The notes under the pieces were generated by a model that saw only the letters and a list, made by a program, of their open reading frames with translations, made no database searches and had not been told where the DNA came from. Both the position numbers and the translations under genes were made by a program. Of a stretch of 64,000 bases of DNA, positions 1 through 6,981 are shown one piece after another; position 1 is the first letter of the stretch; every line of letters starts with the position of its first letter. Origin of the DNA: a virus; IMG/VR virus record IMGVR_UViG_3300012936_000009, positions 1 to 64,000 of that record; one strand, 5' to 3'.

Positions 1-600
1 GTCTTTATATATTCCGCCCTTGTAATTTGAGAATCCCCAAGAGTTAAGAAAGAATCCAGAAGAAGTATCAGCATAGAGAATTATCGGCAGTGTATTCTTT
101 TGATACTGAGTGGTAAAACTTCTAGCAACTTTAAAATCGTTTGTCCAAGAACTAACTTGACCATACTTCCCTTTTGACTTGTAAGTAAAAGATGCGGGTA
201 CGGGTTCATTCCAATCGTATGCTGACCTATTACCGGTAACATCATCCGGCAGTTGCTCTAGTGCTTGGGGTGCGTTCCGCTTCAACCATTTATATGATAC
301 CCTCATGCCTCTCATGACCTGTGTACCTTCAACTCGCGCAAAAGTAGTCGGATAATCTCCAGATGCTATGATCTGCTTAATTGCAGCAACTGATTCTGCG
401 TCAAGTGGGGAATCTCCTTTTTTGATCATGTAGCTTGAAGCTGAGAAATGTCTGTGCAGTTGCTGATACAGTTTTTTCTCTATCTCAGTGTCAGGCTCGT
501 CAATTAGCTCTAAACCCTTTGCTGCCGTTGGCCAAGCGTACTTGCCGAGAATACCCTCTTCCTTCAGCAGCTCCCTTATGTACTCGCGCAGTAGTTTCAT
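1..600 (-). CDS. Alt-like mono-ADP-ribosyltransferase, N-terminal 200 aa (runs off the window)
   Basis: The frame is open from an ATG at 600 to the window edge, so the 3' end of the gene is missing. The protein begins with the LREYIRELLKEE helical tag. From about residue 35 (EPDTE) it aligns by eye with the C-terminal half of the gene at 4136-5371. Shared blocks are an Arg motif (VMRGMR, R97), an S-S-W-T motif (150-153, equivalent to the STS motif of R-S-E ADP-ribosyltransferases) and ILYADTS (174-180). The expected ExE catalytic motif would lie beyond base 1. T4 Alt, a packaged ART that modifies host RNA polymerase, is the obvious functional parallel. Its ATG overlaps the stop of the preceding gene (TAATG). 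The fold call is fairly sure; activity cannot be judged without the ExE. Confidence 0.75.
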   Translation of the reverse strand, partial: MKLLREYIRELLKEEGILGKYAWPTAAKGLELIDEPDTEIEKKLYQQLHRHFSASSYMIKKGDSPLDAESVAAIKQIIASGDYPTTFARVEGTQVMRGMRVSYKWLKRNAPQALEQLPDDVTGNRSAYDWNEPVPASFTYKSKGKYGQVSSWTNDFKVARSFTTQYQKNTLPIILYADTSSGFFLNSWGFSNYKGGIYKD

Positions 601-1106
601 TAGTTTGTCCTCACGAATATTAGCTGGCCTGAGCTAGCACCGAACTGTTGCCCTAAAGAACTCCACACACGTCCCGCATCGGCTGAGGTAGAACCTGCAG
701 AATCGCATGCGTCTGATCCAATAAACACACCACCGCTAGACCTTGCGTATTGAATTGCTTGATCAATGGCTGCCTGATATATCAATCTACCGAAACCTTT
801 CCCTCTGTCAGCTTCGTTGGGGATCCAGACGTTATTTGTTACGTACATCTTTGGCGACCAACTCCACTTGCTTGTCGCCTCGTGCTGTTCTTTGGCTGCA
901 AGGTACTCCGGAGATTGTTCAAGTTCCATAACATTTTCTTGACAGTTCGAGTACCTTCGAGTTGAGTTGACCTCTGCATACCCTACCATTCTACCGTCTA
1001 CACTGAGATTGACCCTAAAGTAATCATCGTTTGAACCCCTGTGCAGAGAAACAGAACTGGATTCCTCGGTCAGTAACTCTCTTATGTATTCGCGTAGTAG
1101 ATTCAT
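600..1106 (-). CDS. GNAT-like acetyltransferase with N-terminal LREYIRELL tag
   Basis: This 168-aa protein starts with the tag MNLLREYIRELLTEE. The rest contains a GNAT motif A (acetyl-CoA pyrophosphate loop R/Q-x-x-G-x-G/A) as RGKGFGRLIY at residues 101-110, preceded by a beta-strand-like VWIPNEAD. The tag has an L-T-E that fits the T4 prohead protease rule (I/L)-x-E. It lies between the partial ADP-ribosyltransferase and another GNAT-like protein that carries the same tag, which suggests a set of co-delivered modifying enzymes. The substrate cannot be inferred. The GNAT call rests on one motif and overall size. Confidence 0.6.
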   Translation of the reverse strand: MNLLREYIRELLTEESSSVSLHRGSNDDYFRVNLSVDGRMVGYAEVNSTRRYSNCQENVMELEQSPEYLAAKEQHEATSKWSWSPKMYVTNNVWIPNEADRGKGFGRLIYQAAIDQAIQYARSSGGVFIGSDACDSAGSTSADAGRVWSSLGQQFGASSGQLIFVRTN

Positions 1107-1672
1107 TTTATATCAATCATCCCCATCTCTTTGAGCTTGTCGATAACTGGTGTTCCGGCTTTTCTGTACATCCTACTCAAGGAAGAATCTTCATACCTGA
1201 GCGCGTCGTCGTCATCCATCACTGATTCACTCTCACAGTTGTCCTGCTCATCCGGGGTTAGCTTGTTGAACATGTCGTCCAATTGAGTCTTAAAAACATC
1301 TGGTCTCCTATTGTCATAGTACTGCCAGACGGCGCGAGCTTCCCTACTGACTGACAACCTGTCTGGAATTAGCCCACCAGAATATTCGATCGCGATATCA
1401 TAAAGTAGTGGACCGTATCCACCCTGCGCCTCTGTTTGAGTTATTATCATTCCTCCTAGGCATGGACCGTGCATTGTAGCATTCGGCTGTCTCCAAGACA
1501 CACTTCCATAGTGCATTTCATTGTTCCGGATATACACAACTCCGCCGTTACCGTGATCTTTCAGAGTGATCCACATGCCCTCGTTCTTGGCGATCTTTAT
1601 GTACTTCTCAATACTTTGGTGGATAGCAGATTCAGTCAGCATCTCTCTTATATACTCGCGTAACAACCTCAT
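1103..1672 (-). CDS. GNAT-like protein with N-terminal LREYIREML tag
   Basis: This 189-aa protein begins MRLLREYIREMLTES. The central block GGYGPLLYDIAIEY (84-97), followed by LIPDRLSVSREARAVWQYY, is a pattern I know from phage proteins usually placed in the GNAT fold; GYGPLLY stands at the acetyl-CoA loop. The C-terminal third is acidic (DDDDALRYED). The stop overlaps the next start by 4 bases (ATGA). No substrate is evident. The tag is almost identical to those of the two genes downstream, also at the DNA level. Confidence 0.55.
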   Translation of the reverse strand: MRLLREYIREMLTESAIHQSIEKYIKIAKNEGMWITLKDHGNGGVVYIRNNEMHYGSVSWRQPNATMHGPCLGGMIITQTEAQGGYGPLLYDIAIEYSGGLIPDRLSVSREARAVWQYYDNRRPDVFKTQLDDMFNKLTPDEQDNCESESVMDDDDALRYEDSSLSRMYRKAGTPVIDKLKEMGMIDIK

Positions 1673-1679
1673 GTAAACC

Positions 1680-1832
1680 TCAGTACGGACAGTGGCGGCA
1701 ACCGGAATTACAGCACCAGCCCCTCTCCCACAAATATTGCTCAGTCATGACTTGGTGCCCAGTATCCGGATCAATATAATAATGTTTCCCGTCTAGTACA
1801 GCTTGATCGTGCAATTCTTTAAAATTTCTCAT
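1680..1832 (-). CDS. Small Cys/His-rich protein, DUF5522-like
   Basis: This 50-aa frame runs from ATG 1832 to TGA 1680. It ends with ERGWCCNSGCRHCPY, which matches the conserved C-terminal pattern (RGyCCgsgCrHCPY) of the small bacterial family DUF5522, and it carries FDPDTG-like and VMTEQY segments typical of that family. Its ATG overlaps the stop of the upstream gene (TGATG) and its stop lies 8 bases before the next ATG, so it fills the gap exactly. The four Cys and one His suggest metal binding. Function is unknown. Confidence 0.7.
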   Translation of the reverse strand: MRNFKELHDQAVLDGKHYYIDPDTGHQVMTEQYLWERGWCCNSGCRHCPY

Positions 1833-2461
1833 CAGCTAGGATTTCCTAAAATAATCTTTGTCGAAGATTTGCCACCGAATTTCTTAGTGTACCAACCCCT
1901 CACACTTTTGAAAAGCGGAGGAGCGTTTGGATCAGGATGCTCTCCATGAAAAATATAGTCGTCACCCGAAAGAAGCTGAGCAACTTTTGATTCATCTTCT
2001 ACAGCAATAGCCCCTCTTTTCAGCATAGCGTAAGCCGGCTTTCCAGAAACTTCTCCCCACCAATTTCCAATTCCCGCTATAGAACCTCCAGCGCGTAGTT
2101 GAGCTGATTTGCTTTTGTACTCGGCAGAAGCGGCAGGAGAACCGTCATTTGCTGCGGCTCCCATCTTTACACCGGCGATGTCTGGTTTACCCATTATCGC
2201 GACATCTATATCTGGATCATCATCAATGTCTTTAACGACCCAATAGGTGTATCTTTCTAAACTGTCTGGAGAAGATATTTTGAAGTGACCGCCAATAGGT
2301 TCATAAGTCTGCTGAACAAGATCAAATAGATTTTGCTTTACTAATTCTCTTCTGGGATCTCCCGCGGCAAGCAGAGTCCATTGATTTTCTGGAACTACTC
2401 CGCCAGCTTCAATTAGCGATTCTCTAATAATTCTTCTAAGCTGTCTTTTCGTGATTTTCAC
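1832..2461 (-). CDS. Unknown protein with N-terminal KRQLRRIIRES tag
   Basis: I place the start at GTG 2461. It follows AAAGGA with good spacing, lies just after the upstream stop, and gives a protein beginning (M)KITKRQLRRIIRES in register with its neighbours. An upstream in-frame ATG (2503) would overlap the previous gene by 31 bases. After the tag the 209-aa protein has YTYWVVKDIDDDPDIDVAIMG, then a Gly/Ala-rich block and a C-terminal FHGEHPDPNAPPLFKSVRGW. I do not recognise the domain. As a probable payload of the tag system it may be an enzyme. Confidence 0.7.
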   Translation of the reverse strand: MKITKRQLRRIIRESLIEAGGVVPENQWTLLAAGDPRRELVKQNLFDLVQQTYEPIGGHFKISSPDSLERYTYWVVKDIDDDPDIDVAIMGKPDIAGVKMGAAANDGSPAASAEYKSKSAQLRAGGSIAGIGNWWGEVSGKPAYAMLKRGAIAVEDESKVAQLLSGDDYIFHGEHPDPNAPPLFKSVRGWYTKKFGGKSSTKIILGNPS

Positions 2462-2472
2462 TCGTTTTTCCT

Positions 2473-3081
2473 TTAACGCAAGTTTATCGCTGTCATCTGC
2501 CATGTATCACTTGGTCGACCGTACATATCAGATTTCTCTGCGAATTCTGCTTTATTGTTACGACCGCTTGGGAACAAATAAACATTACCTCCGCCTGTCT
2601 CAACTATCCATGACTGACCTGAAAATGGAGAATCTGTGCCGGTGTAAGGATTAACAGATTTAATCTCTTCAGGCTGAACTCCTGCCGTAATGTCTAGTAT
2701 GTCATGCATTCTTCTCGTGTTAAGTTTCGGTTGTGCCTTTGGTTTCCCACCGCCGATATACATTGTCTTATGGCTTTTCCAAGAACCACCGCCTGATCGT
2801 TTAAACCCATATTGTTTGAGAGTAACCTTAGAACCTGCTGGAAGTGAGCGAATCATATTTTCAAACGCAGGACCTTTTTTAGCATAATCAGCAGCTGCGT
2901 CCTGAGTAATATCAAGGCCCATCATTGGCTTAATACCGGCGTAAGCGACTTTTCCGTCAACATCAACTCGGTTGCCTGGAGTCTTGGCCCAATTGATTAT
3001 TTCATCAACTTGGTTACCAGGCTGCTCAAGTAAAATGCTCTCTCTGATTATTTTTCTAAGTTGTCGCTTAGTGATTTTCAT
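2473..3081 (-). CDS. Unknown protein with N-terminal KRQLRKIIRES tag
   Basis: This 202-aa protein starts MKITKRQLRKIIRESILLEQ, which contains I-R-E and L-L-E, both fitting an (I/L)-x-E cleavage rule. The body is soluble, glycine-rich and basic in the middle (KRSGGGSWKSHKTMYIGGG). It has LNTRRMHDILDITAGVQPEEIKSV and a beta-rich C-terminus (SWIVETGGGNVYLFPSGR). I do not recognise the family. It abuts the next gene upstream without a gap. Confidence 0.7.
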   Translation of the reverse strand: MKITKRQLRKIIRESILLEQPGNQVDEIINWAKTPGNRVDVDGKVAYAGIKPMMGLDITQDAAADYAKKGPAFENMIRSLPAGSKVTLKQYGFKRSGGGSWKSHKTMYIGGGKPKAQPKLNTRRMHDILDITAGVQPEEIKSVNPYTGTDSPFSGQSWIVETGGGNVYLFPSGRNNKAEFAEKSDMYGRPSDTWQMTAINLR

Positions 3082-3729
3082 TTATCTACTCCCGTAGTAT
3101 TTTCCAGCAAACGCGCCTTTAAGTTTTCTCGGATCGAGCTTCTTACCTCGACCGCTATCACTTGGTGCTTGCATTTTGGGCAAACCAGCATCCATCTGTG
3201 CCTCGTTGTATCCCATCATGTAATCTTCATCAGGAAACTGTGGACGTATTCCAGCTAATGAATCCTCTCTGCCCTGGTCATACATGGATACTTCTTCCAT
3301 GGCTTCTCGGATAATTCTTCTTAGTTGCCGTTTGGTGATTTTCATTTTGCTTTCCTTAATTCCGGCCGGCAGCCCCAAGGAATAATAACTTAAGTCTAAA
3401 AGACCACCATTAGCCATGCGGACATCCGGAACATCATCAAAAGTCTTACCTTCTTCAGCCGCCTTTATTTTTGCGGCGTCTACTGTATCGGCTAATCGAT
3501 TGACTTCGCCGTATTCGCCCCATATATCTTCCTCTTCATATAGACCAGTGTTAAGCCTGTTTTGAATGAAACTTGCTGTTTCGTATGCGTCGTTTCTTAG
3601 TTGGTTGAAGGTCATTTGTGCGGCCATTTGATCTCGTTCTTTCCGACGCCGATCATACTTTCCTTCTGATACTAGGGTGGCTTTCTCTTCTCGAATGATT
3701 CTTCTTAGTTGTGTTTTTGTGATTTTCAT
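3082..3729 (-). CDS. Two-tag ORF: tag, unknown domain, tag, short unknown domain
   Basis: This single 215-aa frame contains two copies of the tag: MKITKTQLRRIIREEK at residue 1 and MKITKRQLRRIIREAM at residue 129. The second copy starts with an in-frame ATG (3345) preceded by AAGGAAAGCAAA, a good ribosome-binding site. An 87-aa protein (3082-3345) could therefore be made on its own. A TAA overlapping that site lies one frame away, as if a small indel had fused two genes. The first domain is acidic and helical (YDRRRKERDQ, GLYEEEDIWGEYGEV). The second has DQGREDSLAGIRPQFPDEDY. Neither is recognised. Confidence 0.7.
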   Translation of the reverse strand: MKITKTQLRRIIREEKATLVSEGKYDRRRKERDQMAAQMTFNQLRNDAYETASFIQNRLNTGLYEEEDIWGEYGEVNRLADTVDAAKIKAAEEGKTFDDVPDVRMANGGLLDLSYYSLGLPAGIKESKMKITKRQLRRIIREAMEEVSMYDQGREDSLAGIRPQFPDEDYMMGYNEAQMDAGLPKMQAPSDSGRGKKLDPRKLKGAFAGKYYGSR

Positions 3730-4139
3730 CTTCTTGGTAACCTCGTGTTTTGTGGTGGTTCTCCCGGGCCGAGATAAACCACGTCTAGCTCGGGCATTTC
3801 GCCGGGTTCATCAGCCAGCGCTAACCTGTAGTCAAAGTACTTGCGAGTCGCTTTGCCCCGGTCTACATAATCAACCTCGCCGGTCATCGGGCTGACCCCT
3901 ATTACAACTACAGGCTTTCCGTTTAAAGATAAATTATCACCTGGCTGTAATTGTCTAAATTGTTCAGGCGTAGTAAGAGATTCAGAAGTCTTTAATTTAG
4001 TAGCCAACGCTCTTTTTGCAGCTAACTCTTTTTCCTTCCTAACTTGGAACGATGACTTACGCCCGCCAGTCAATTCAGGAACTTCTGTGGACAGGGCTTC
4101 TCTAATAACTCTTCTTAGTTGTCGCTTTGTGACTTTCAC
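3726..4139 (-). CDS. Unknown protein with N-terminal KRQLRRVIREA tag
   Basis: This 137-aa protein begins MKVTKRQLRRVIREALSTE. After a basic linker it has PGDNLSLNGKPVVVIGVSPMTGEVDYVDRG, which reads like a small beta-barrel (SH3/KOW-like), then a Pro-rich C-terminal tail (GPGEPPQNTRLPRR). Overlap with both neighbours is 4 bases. Function unknown. GC content of this gene is visibly higher than that of genes further along the operon. Confidence 0.65.
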   Translation of the reverse strand: MKVTKRQLRRVIREALSTEVPELTGGRKSSFQVRKEKELAAKRALATKLKTSESLTTPEQFRQLQPGDNLSLNGKPVVVIGVSPMTGEVDYVDRGKATRKYFDYRLALADEPGEMPELDVVYLGPGEPPQNTRLPRR

Positions 4140-5371
4140 TTTGGTCTCCTTAAATCTATTTCAGTTTGGACTTCAGCCCACTGTTCCTCCGTGACTTCTT
4201 TGTAAACCTTAACCGCCGTTACGGTCACAGAACCAAATGCTGCTACTTCTTTTTCGTGGCTGTGCTTACTTAGCTTTCCATATTTATATAGTTCGCTGAA
4301 ATCTAAGAAATCATTTTGACTAGCGTCAGCGTACAGGATCACACCAGCGTTACCACCCCAGAGGTCGGCATTCTTTTTCGCAAATCTAGTACACACCCTA
4401 TCGCTGTCTGTTGACCATGAAGACACTTTGTTGCCGGACTTAGGGGAATATTCAAATGGGGGAATGGAGACCTTCTGGGTCATTGCCTCGAACTTCTGAA
4501 ATGCATGTGTACGGCCTGTTGCACTCTCAAGTGGCAAGTCATCAAAGCCAGGTATGAGACTCCTGGCTTCTTCTAGGCTCATTCTGGTTCCTCTGCAAAC
4601 TTCACCTGCTGAATGCCTGATAAATACATCGTTATAGTCAGGGTCGTCCATGAATCGCAGTATATAAGGACCAAGTTCTCCCAGTTCTTTTGAGGATACA
4701 TCACCGACAAATAAGTGGTGTGTGATCGCACGTTTCAGGCTGGTCTCTAACTCAGTATCCGGTTCATCTCCAGCGTGGCGAGAACCTTCAGGGGCAGATT
4801 GAGAGAACACTTGTTTGCCGAGCTCACCCTTCTCTTTCAGCAACTCCCTTACGTACTCTTCCATAAGGCCCATACTTTTATACCAACTGTGAAGCTCTTC
4901 GTTCGCATCTTCGCCTGTCCATGTTTTGTCAATTCCATTCATATAACCACGAGACTTAGAAGTCCCGTCTTGGTGAGTATTTTTCTTGTTAGCTTTGATA
5001 CTGAACTCGAGCATCGACTTCACATAGTGACGAACTAGAGATTCATTCTTTTTAGCAGTTTTCTTCTTTAACTTTTCCAGGTGATCAGACCATATCTTAT
5101 ATGCCGCGTTTAAATTTTTCTTTTTCTCTGGATCTTTAGTTCTTTCTTTGGCGACTTTAGCGCGCTGCTTCATGACTAGGGTTGCCTGAACTTTGTGGGC
5201 GTGAGTTCTCTTTGCCTTATTGACCGTAGCTACTCCCTTTCTAGCGGTAGCAGCATCTTTAAAACCAAGACCCCTTATGGTTCCCTCTTCTCTCTCATTG
5301 GTGTAGAGATCGGAATGATTAGGGCTACCTGTGTGCTGGCCCTTTTTTCTTGGTTTTCTTTTTTCGGCCAC
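4136..5371 (-). CDS. Fusion of a basic HSDLYT-type domain, tag and R-S-ExE ADP-ribosyltransferase
   Basis: This 411-aa protein has a GTG start 7 bases after the upstream stop. Residues 1-110 are a basic domain (GSPNHSDLYTNE, GTIRGLGFKDAATA, THAHKVQA) of a type I have seen in marine phage proteins, without known function. A tag-like SLVRHYVKSMLEF follows, and at 167-186 a clear LREYIRELL-type tag (MGLMEEYVRELLKEKGELGK). Residues 200-411 form an ADP-ribosyltransferase: Arg motif CRGTRM (R260), SSWST (317-321, STS equivalent), ILYADAS, and ExE as E373-K-E375. The full R-S-E set suggests it is active. T4 Alt, a packaged, protease-processed ART, is the functional parallel. The target is unknown. 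Confidence 0.75.
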   Translation of the reverse strand: MAEKRKPRKKGQHTGSPNHSDLYTNEREEGTIRGLGFKDAATARKGVATVNKAKRTHAHKVQATLVMKQRAKVAKERTKDPEKKKNLNAAYKIWSDHLEKLKKKTAKKNESLVRHYVKSMLEFSIKANKKNTHQDGTSKSRGYMNGIDKTWTGEDANEELHSWYKSMGLMEEYVRELLKEKGELGKQVFSQSAPEGSRHAGDEPDTELETSLKRAITHHLFVGDVSSKELGELGPYILRFMDDPDYNDVFIRHSAGEVCRGTRMSLEEARSLIPGFDDLPLESATGRTHAFQKFEAMTQKVSIPPFEYSPKSGNKVSSWSTDSDRVCTRFAKKNADLWGGNAGVILYADASQNDFLDFSELYKYGKLSKHSHEKEVAAFGSVTVTAVKVYKEVTEEQWAEVQTEIDLRRPK

Positions 5372-5378
5372 TTTCTTC

Positions 5379-6029
5379 TCACATCATCGCTGCAGCCATA
5401 GCATTATTAGCTTTCTTCTTAGAAGCATAACAAGCTCTAGCTTTCATTTTAATCTTGCCTGACTTTGTTCTCTTAACACTGCCGGCTTTTTTTCCTTTAT
5501 ACAATTTAGGATTATTCTCTTTGTCTTTCTTCGTGACTTTGTCGTCAACGTAGGCACAATACTGGTTCCCGCGTTTTCTGACATCTTCCTCAATAACTTC
5601 GCGAATAATTTTTCTGAGCTCTGCTTCGGTTATCTTACCTTCGTTTGCTGGAAAAAGAGTTCTCATCATGGTTCCAAAAAAACCTGGAAACACCACTTTG
5701 CTTAGCGCAAAAAGAGCATCGCCATTGTTGACCATTAAAACTTCTTCCCAGTTAGAAGGAACATCTTTCTCATAACCGTCTTTTATTAACTTTTCAATCT
5801 TTTTCCTGAGTTTATCTGTAAGTTTAGCTCGTTCCGCTGTCGTTCCCTTAAAAGAGCCTTTTACAATATCAGCTCTAGTAATCGGATCACTTCTCCTTCG
5901 CCTTTCCCGAGGAGAAGCAGATGGCTCATCTCGAGAATCCATGCTGTCCCGAACTGATTTTTGTATCATATTACGCATGGCCATGTTTTCTCGGATAATT
6001 CTTCTAAGTCTTTTCTTGGTAATTTTCAT
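5379..6029 (-). CDS. Two-tag ORF: KKRLRRIIRE tag, unknown domain, ELRKIIRE tag, basic domain
   Basis: This 216-aa protein starts MKITKKRLRRIIREN. A second tag, GKITEAELRKIIREVIEED, is at 131-149 with no start codon of its own, so it is part of the same polypeptide. The first domain is Arg-rich (RERRRRSDP) and helical. The part after the second tag (150-216) is strongly basic with several Cys and Tyr (NQYCAYVDDK, RACYASKK), so it could bind DNA or RNA. The arrangement looks like two payloads separated by a processing site. Neither domain is recognised. Confidence 0.65.
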   Translation of the reverse strand: MKITKKRLRRIIRENMAMRNMIQKSVRDSMDSRDEPSASPRERRRRSDPITRADIVKGSFKGTTAERAKLTDKLRKKIEKLIKDGYEKDVPSNWEEVLMVNNGDALFALSKVVFPGFFGTMMRTLFPANEGKITEAELRKIIREVIEEDVRKRGNQYCAYVDDKVTKKDKENNPKLYKGKKAGSVKRTKSGKIKMKARACYASKKKANNAMAAAMM

Positions 6030-6979
6030 TTTTTCTTCTTTGCTTTAGACTTCTTAACGACGGCCCATGGTTTAGATGGTGTTGCTGCGTTGACTCGGGC
6101 ATGAGCCCATTGGTGCTGGCTCATGCCTTTCCTAGAACCTGACGTAGCCCAAGCAGCTAGTCCCTTCCGATACTCTGCGTAAACCGAACCCGGAGTCAAA
6201 CCACGTTTTTCAGCTTTCTTTTTTAAGGTAGCCTTTGTCGTGTCTGACAGTTTTCCGGAGGAAGACTTTTTCTTCGCTTTCTTTCTTTTCTTTTTCTCTT
6301 CAATTATTTCTTCGTGAAGCATTTCACGAATATAATCCCTGAGGACTGACTCTTTTTTAGTATCTTTACGAGGGGTGTTTTTGAAATTTGGATCATCGGC
6401 AGCTTGTTTTTCCATTCTTGCTCTCCTGTCATACGCTCTCTGAATGCGCTTAGGATCTCCGCTGGCTAAATCAGCTTTCGTAGCATCTAATTTTTTAGCC
6501 CTCTTGCTTCCTCGAGAAGCGCTATAATGAGGGTCGTGAGTCTTAGTAGACTCTCCAACAATCTCTTTTGCCTTTTCTTTAGACATTTTGACTGGATGCT
6601 CTTTGTCTCCAATTTTAACTTTATCTTTTCCATCTAAAGCAGCTTGAGCTACCTTGTAAGTAAAAGCATCTTCATCGACTTCGGCTTCAGACTTCAGAGC
6701 CTTTTCATCTTTTTGTTCGTAAATTTTAACTACCAGCTTCGTTTTTCCACGAAGCAAGCGGTGGTATTGTTCGGCCGGGATATGAAAACGATCACCCTCT
6801 CGTAAAAGAACGGGCAATCTATTATCTCTTTGGAACTTCCAACCAGAGCCGGAAATCACTTCAACGATTCTGTCGTTTTTATCTCTATGCCAAATAAGTT
6901 CATCTTGATGAGTGTCGCTACTGAACTCTCTAAGCAGAACGTTTTTCATAATTGTTTTTTGTTTAAAAGGATAATTCAT
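6026..6979 (-). CDS. Cupin-like N-domain, internal LRDYIREML tag, Lys-rich C-domain
   Basis: The ATG at 6979 follows the upstream stop by 2 bases with GGTGG in front; a TTG at 6991 is less likely. The N-terminus contains MKNVLLREF, a tag-like start. The next 60 or so residues read as a cupin-type beta barrel (ELIWHRDKNDRIVEVISGSG, LLREGDRFHIPAEQYHRL). After a basic linker comes the internal tag SVLRDYIREMLHEE, then a Lys-rich tail and a C-terminal module (YAEYRKGLAAWATSGSRKGM, QHQWAHARVN) resembling a phage family I recall as DUF5824-like. The product may be processed at the internal I-R-E / L-H-E sites. Enzymatic role unknown. Confidence 0.65.
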   Translation of the reverse strand: MNYPFKQKTIMKNVLLREFSSDTHQDELIWHRDKNDRIVEVISGSGWKFQRDNRLPVLLREGDRFHIPAEQYHRLLRGKTKLVVKIYEQKDEKALKSEAEVDEDAFTYKVAQAALDGKDKVKIGDKEHPVKMSKEKAKEIVGESTKTHDPHYSASRGSKRAKKLDATKADLASGDPKRIQRAYDRRARMEKQAADDPNFKNTPRKDTKKESVLRDYIREMLHEEIIEEKKKRKKAKKKSSSGKLSDTTKATLKKKAEKRGLTPGSVYAEYRKGLAAWATSGSRKGMSQHQWAHARVNAATPSKPWAVVKKSKAKKKK

Positions 6980-6981
6980 AT

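Larger units (their letters stand above)
565..4873 (-). repeat. Dispersed 36-base repeat encoding the LREYIRELL tag
   Basis: Copies at 565-600, 1071-1106, 1637-1672 and 4838-4873 share plus-strand cores such as CTCTCTTATGTATTCGCGTA with few differences. Diverged copies occur at about 6312-6348 (inside a frame) and 49050-49085. Confidence 0.75.
2421..6029 (-). repeat. Dispersed 40-base repeat encoding the KITKRQLRRIIRE tag
   Basis: Six copies are similar at the DNA level (plus-strand core like TAATTCTTCTTAGTTG then GTGATTTTCA): about 2421-2461, 3041-3081, 3305-3345, 3689-3729, 4099-4139 and 5990-6029. Five are at gene starts; one (3345) is inside a frame. A divergent seventh copy at about 5585-5637 has kept the protein but not the DNA sequence. 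Confidence 0.75.
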
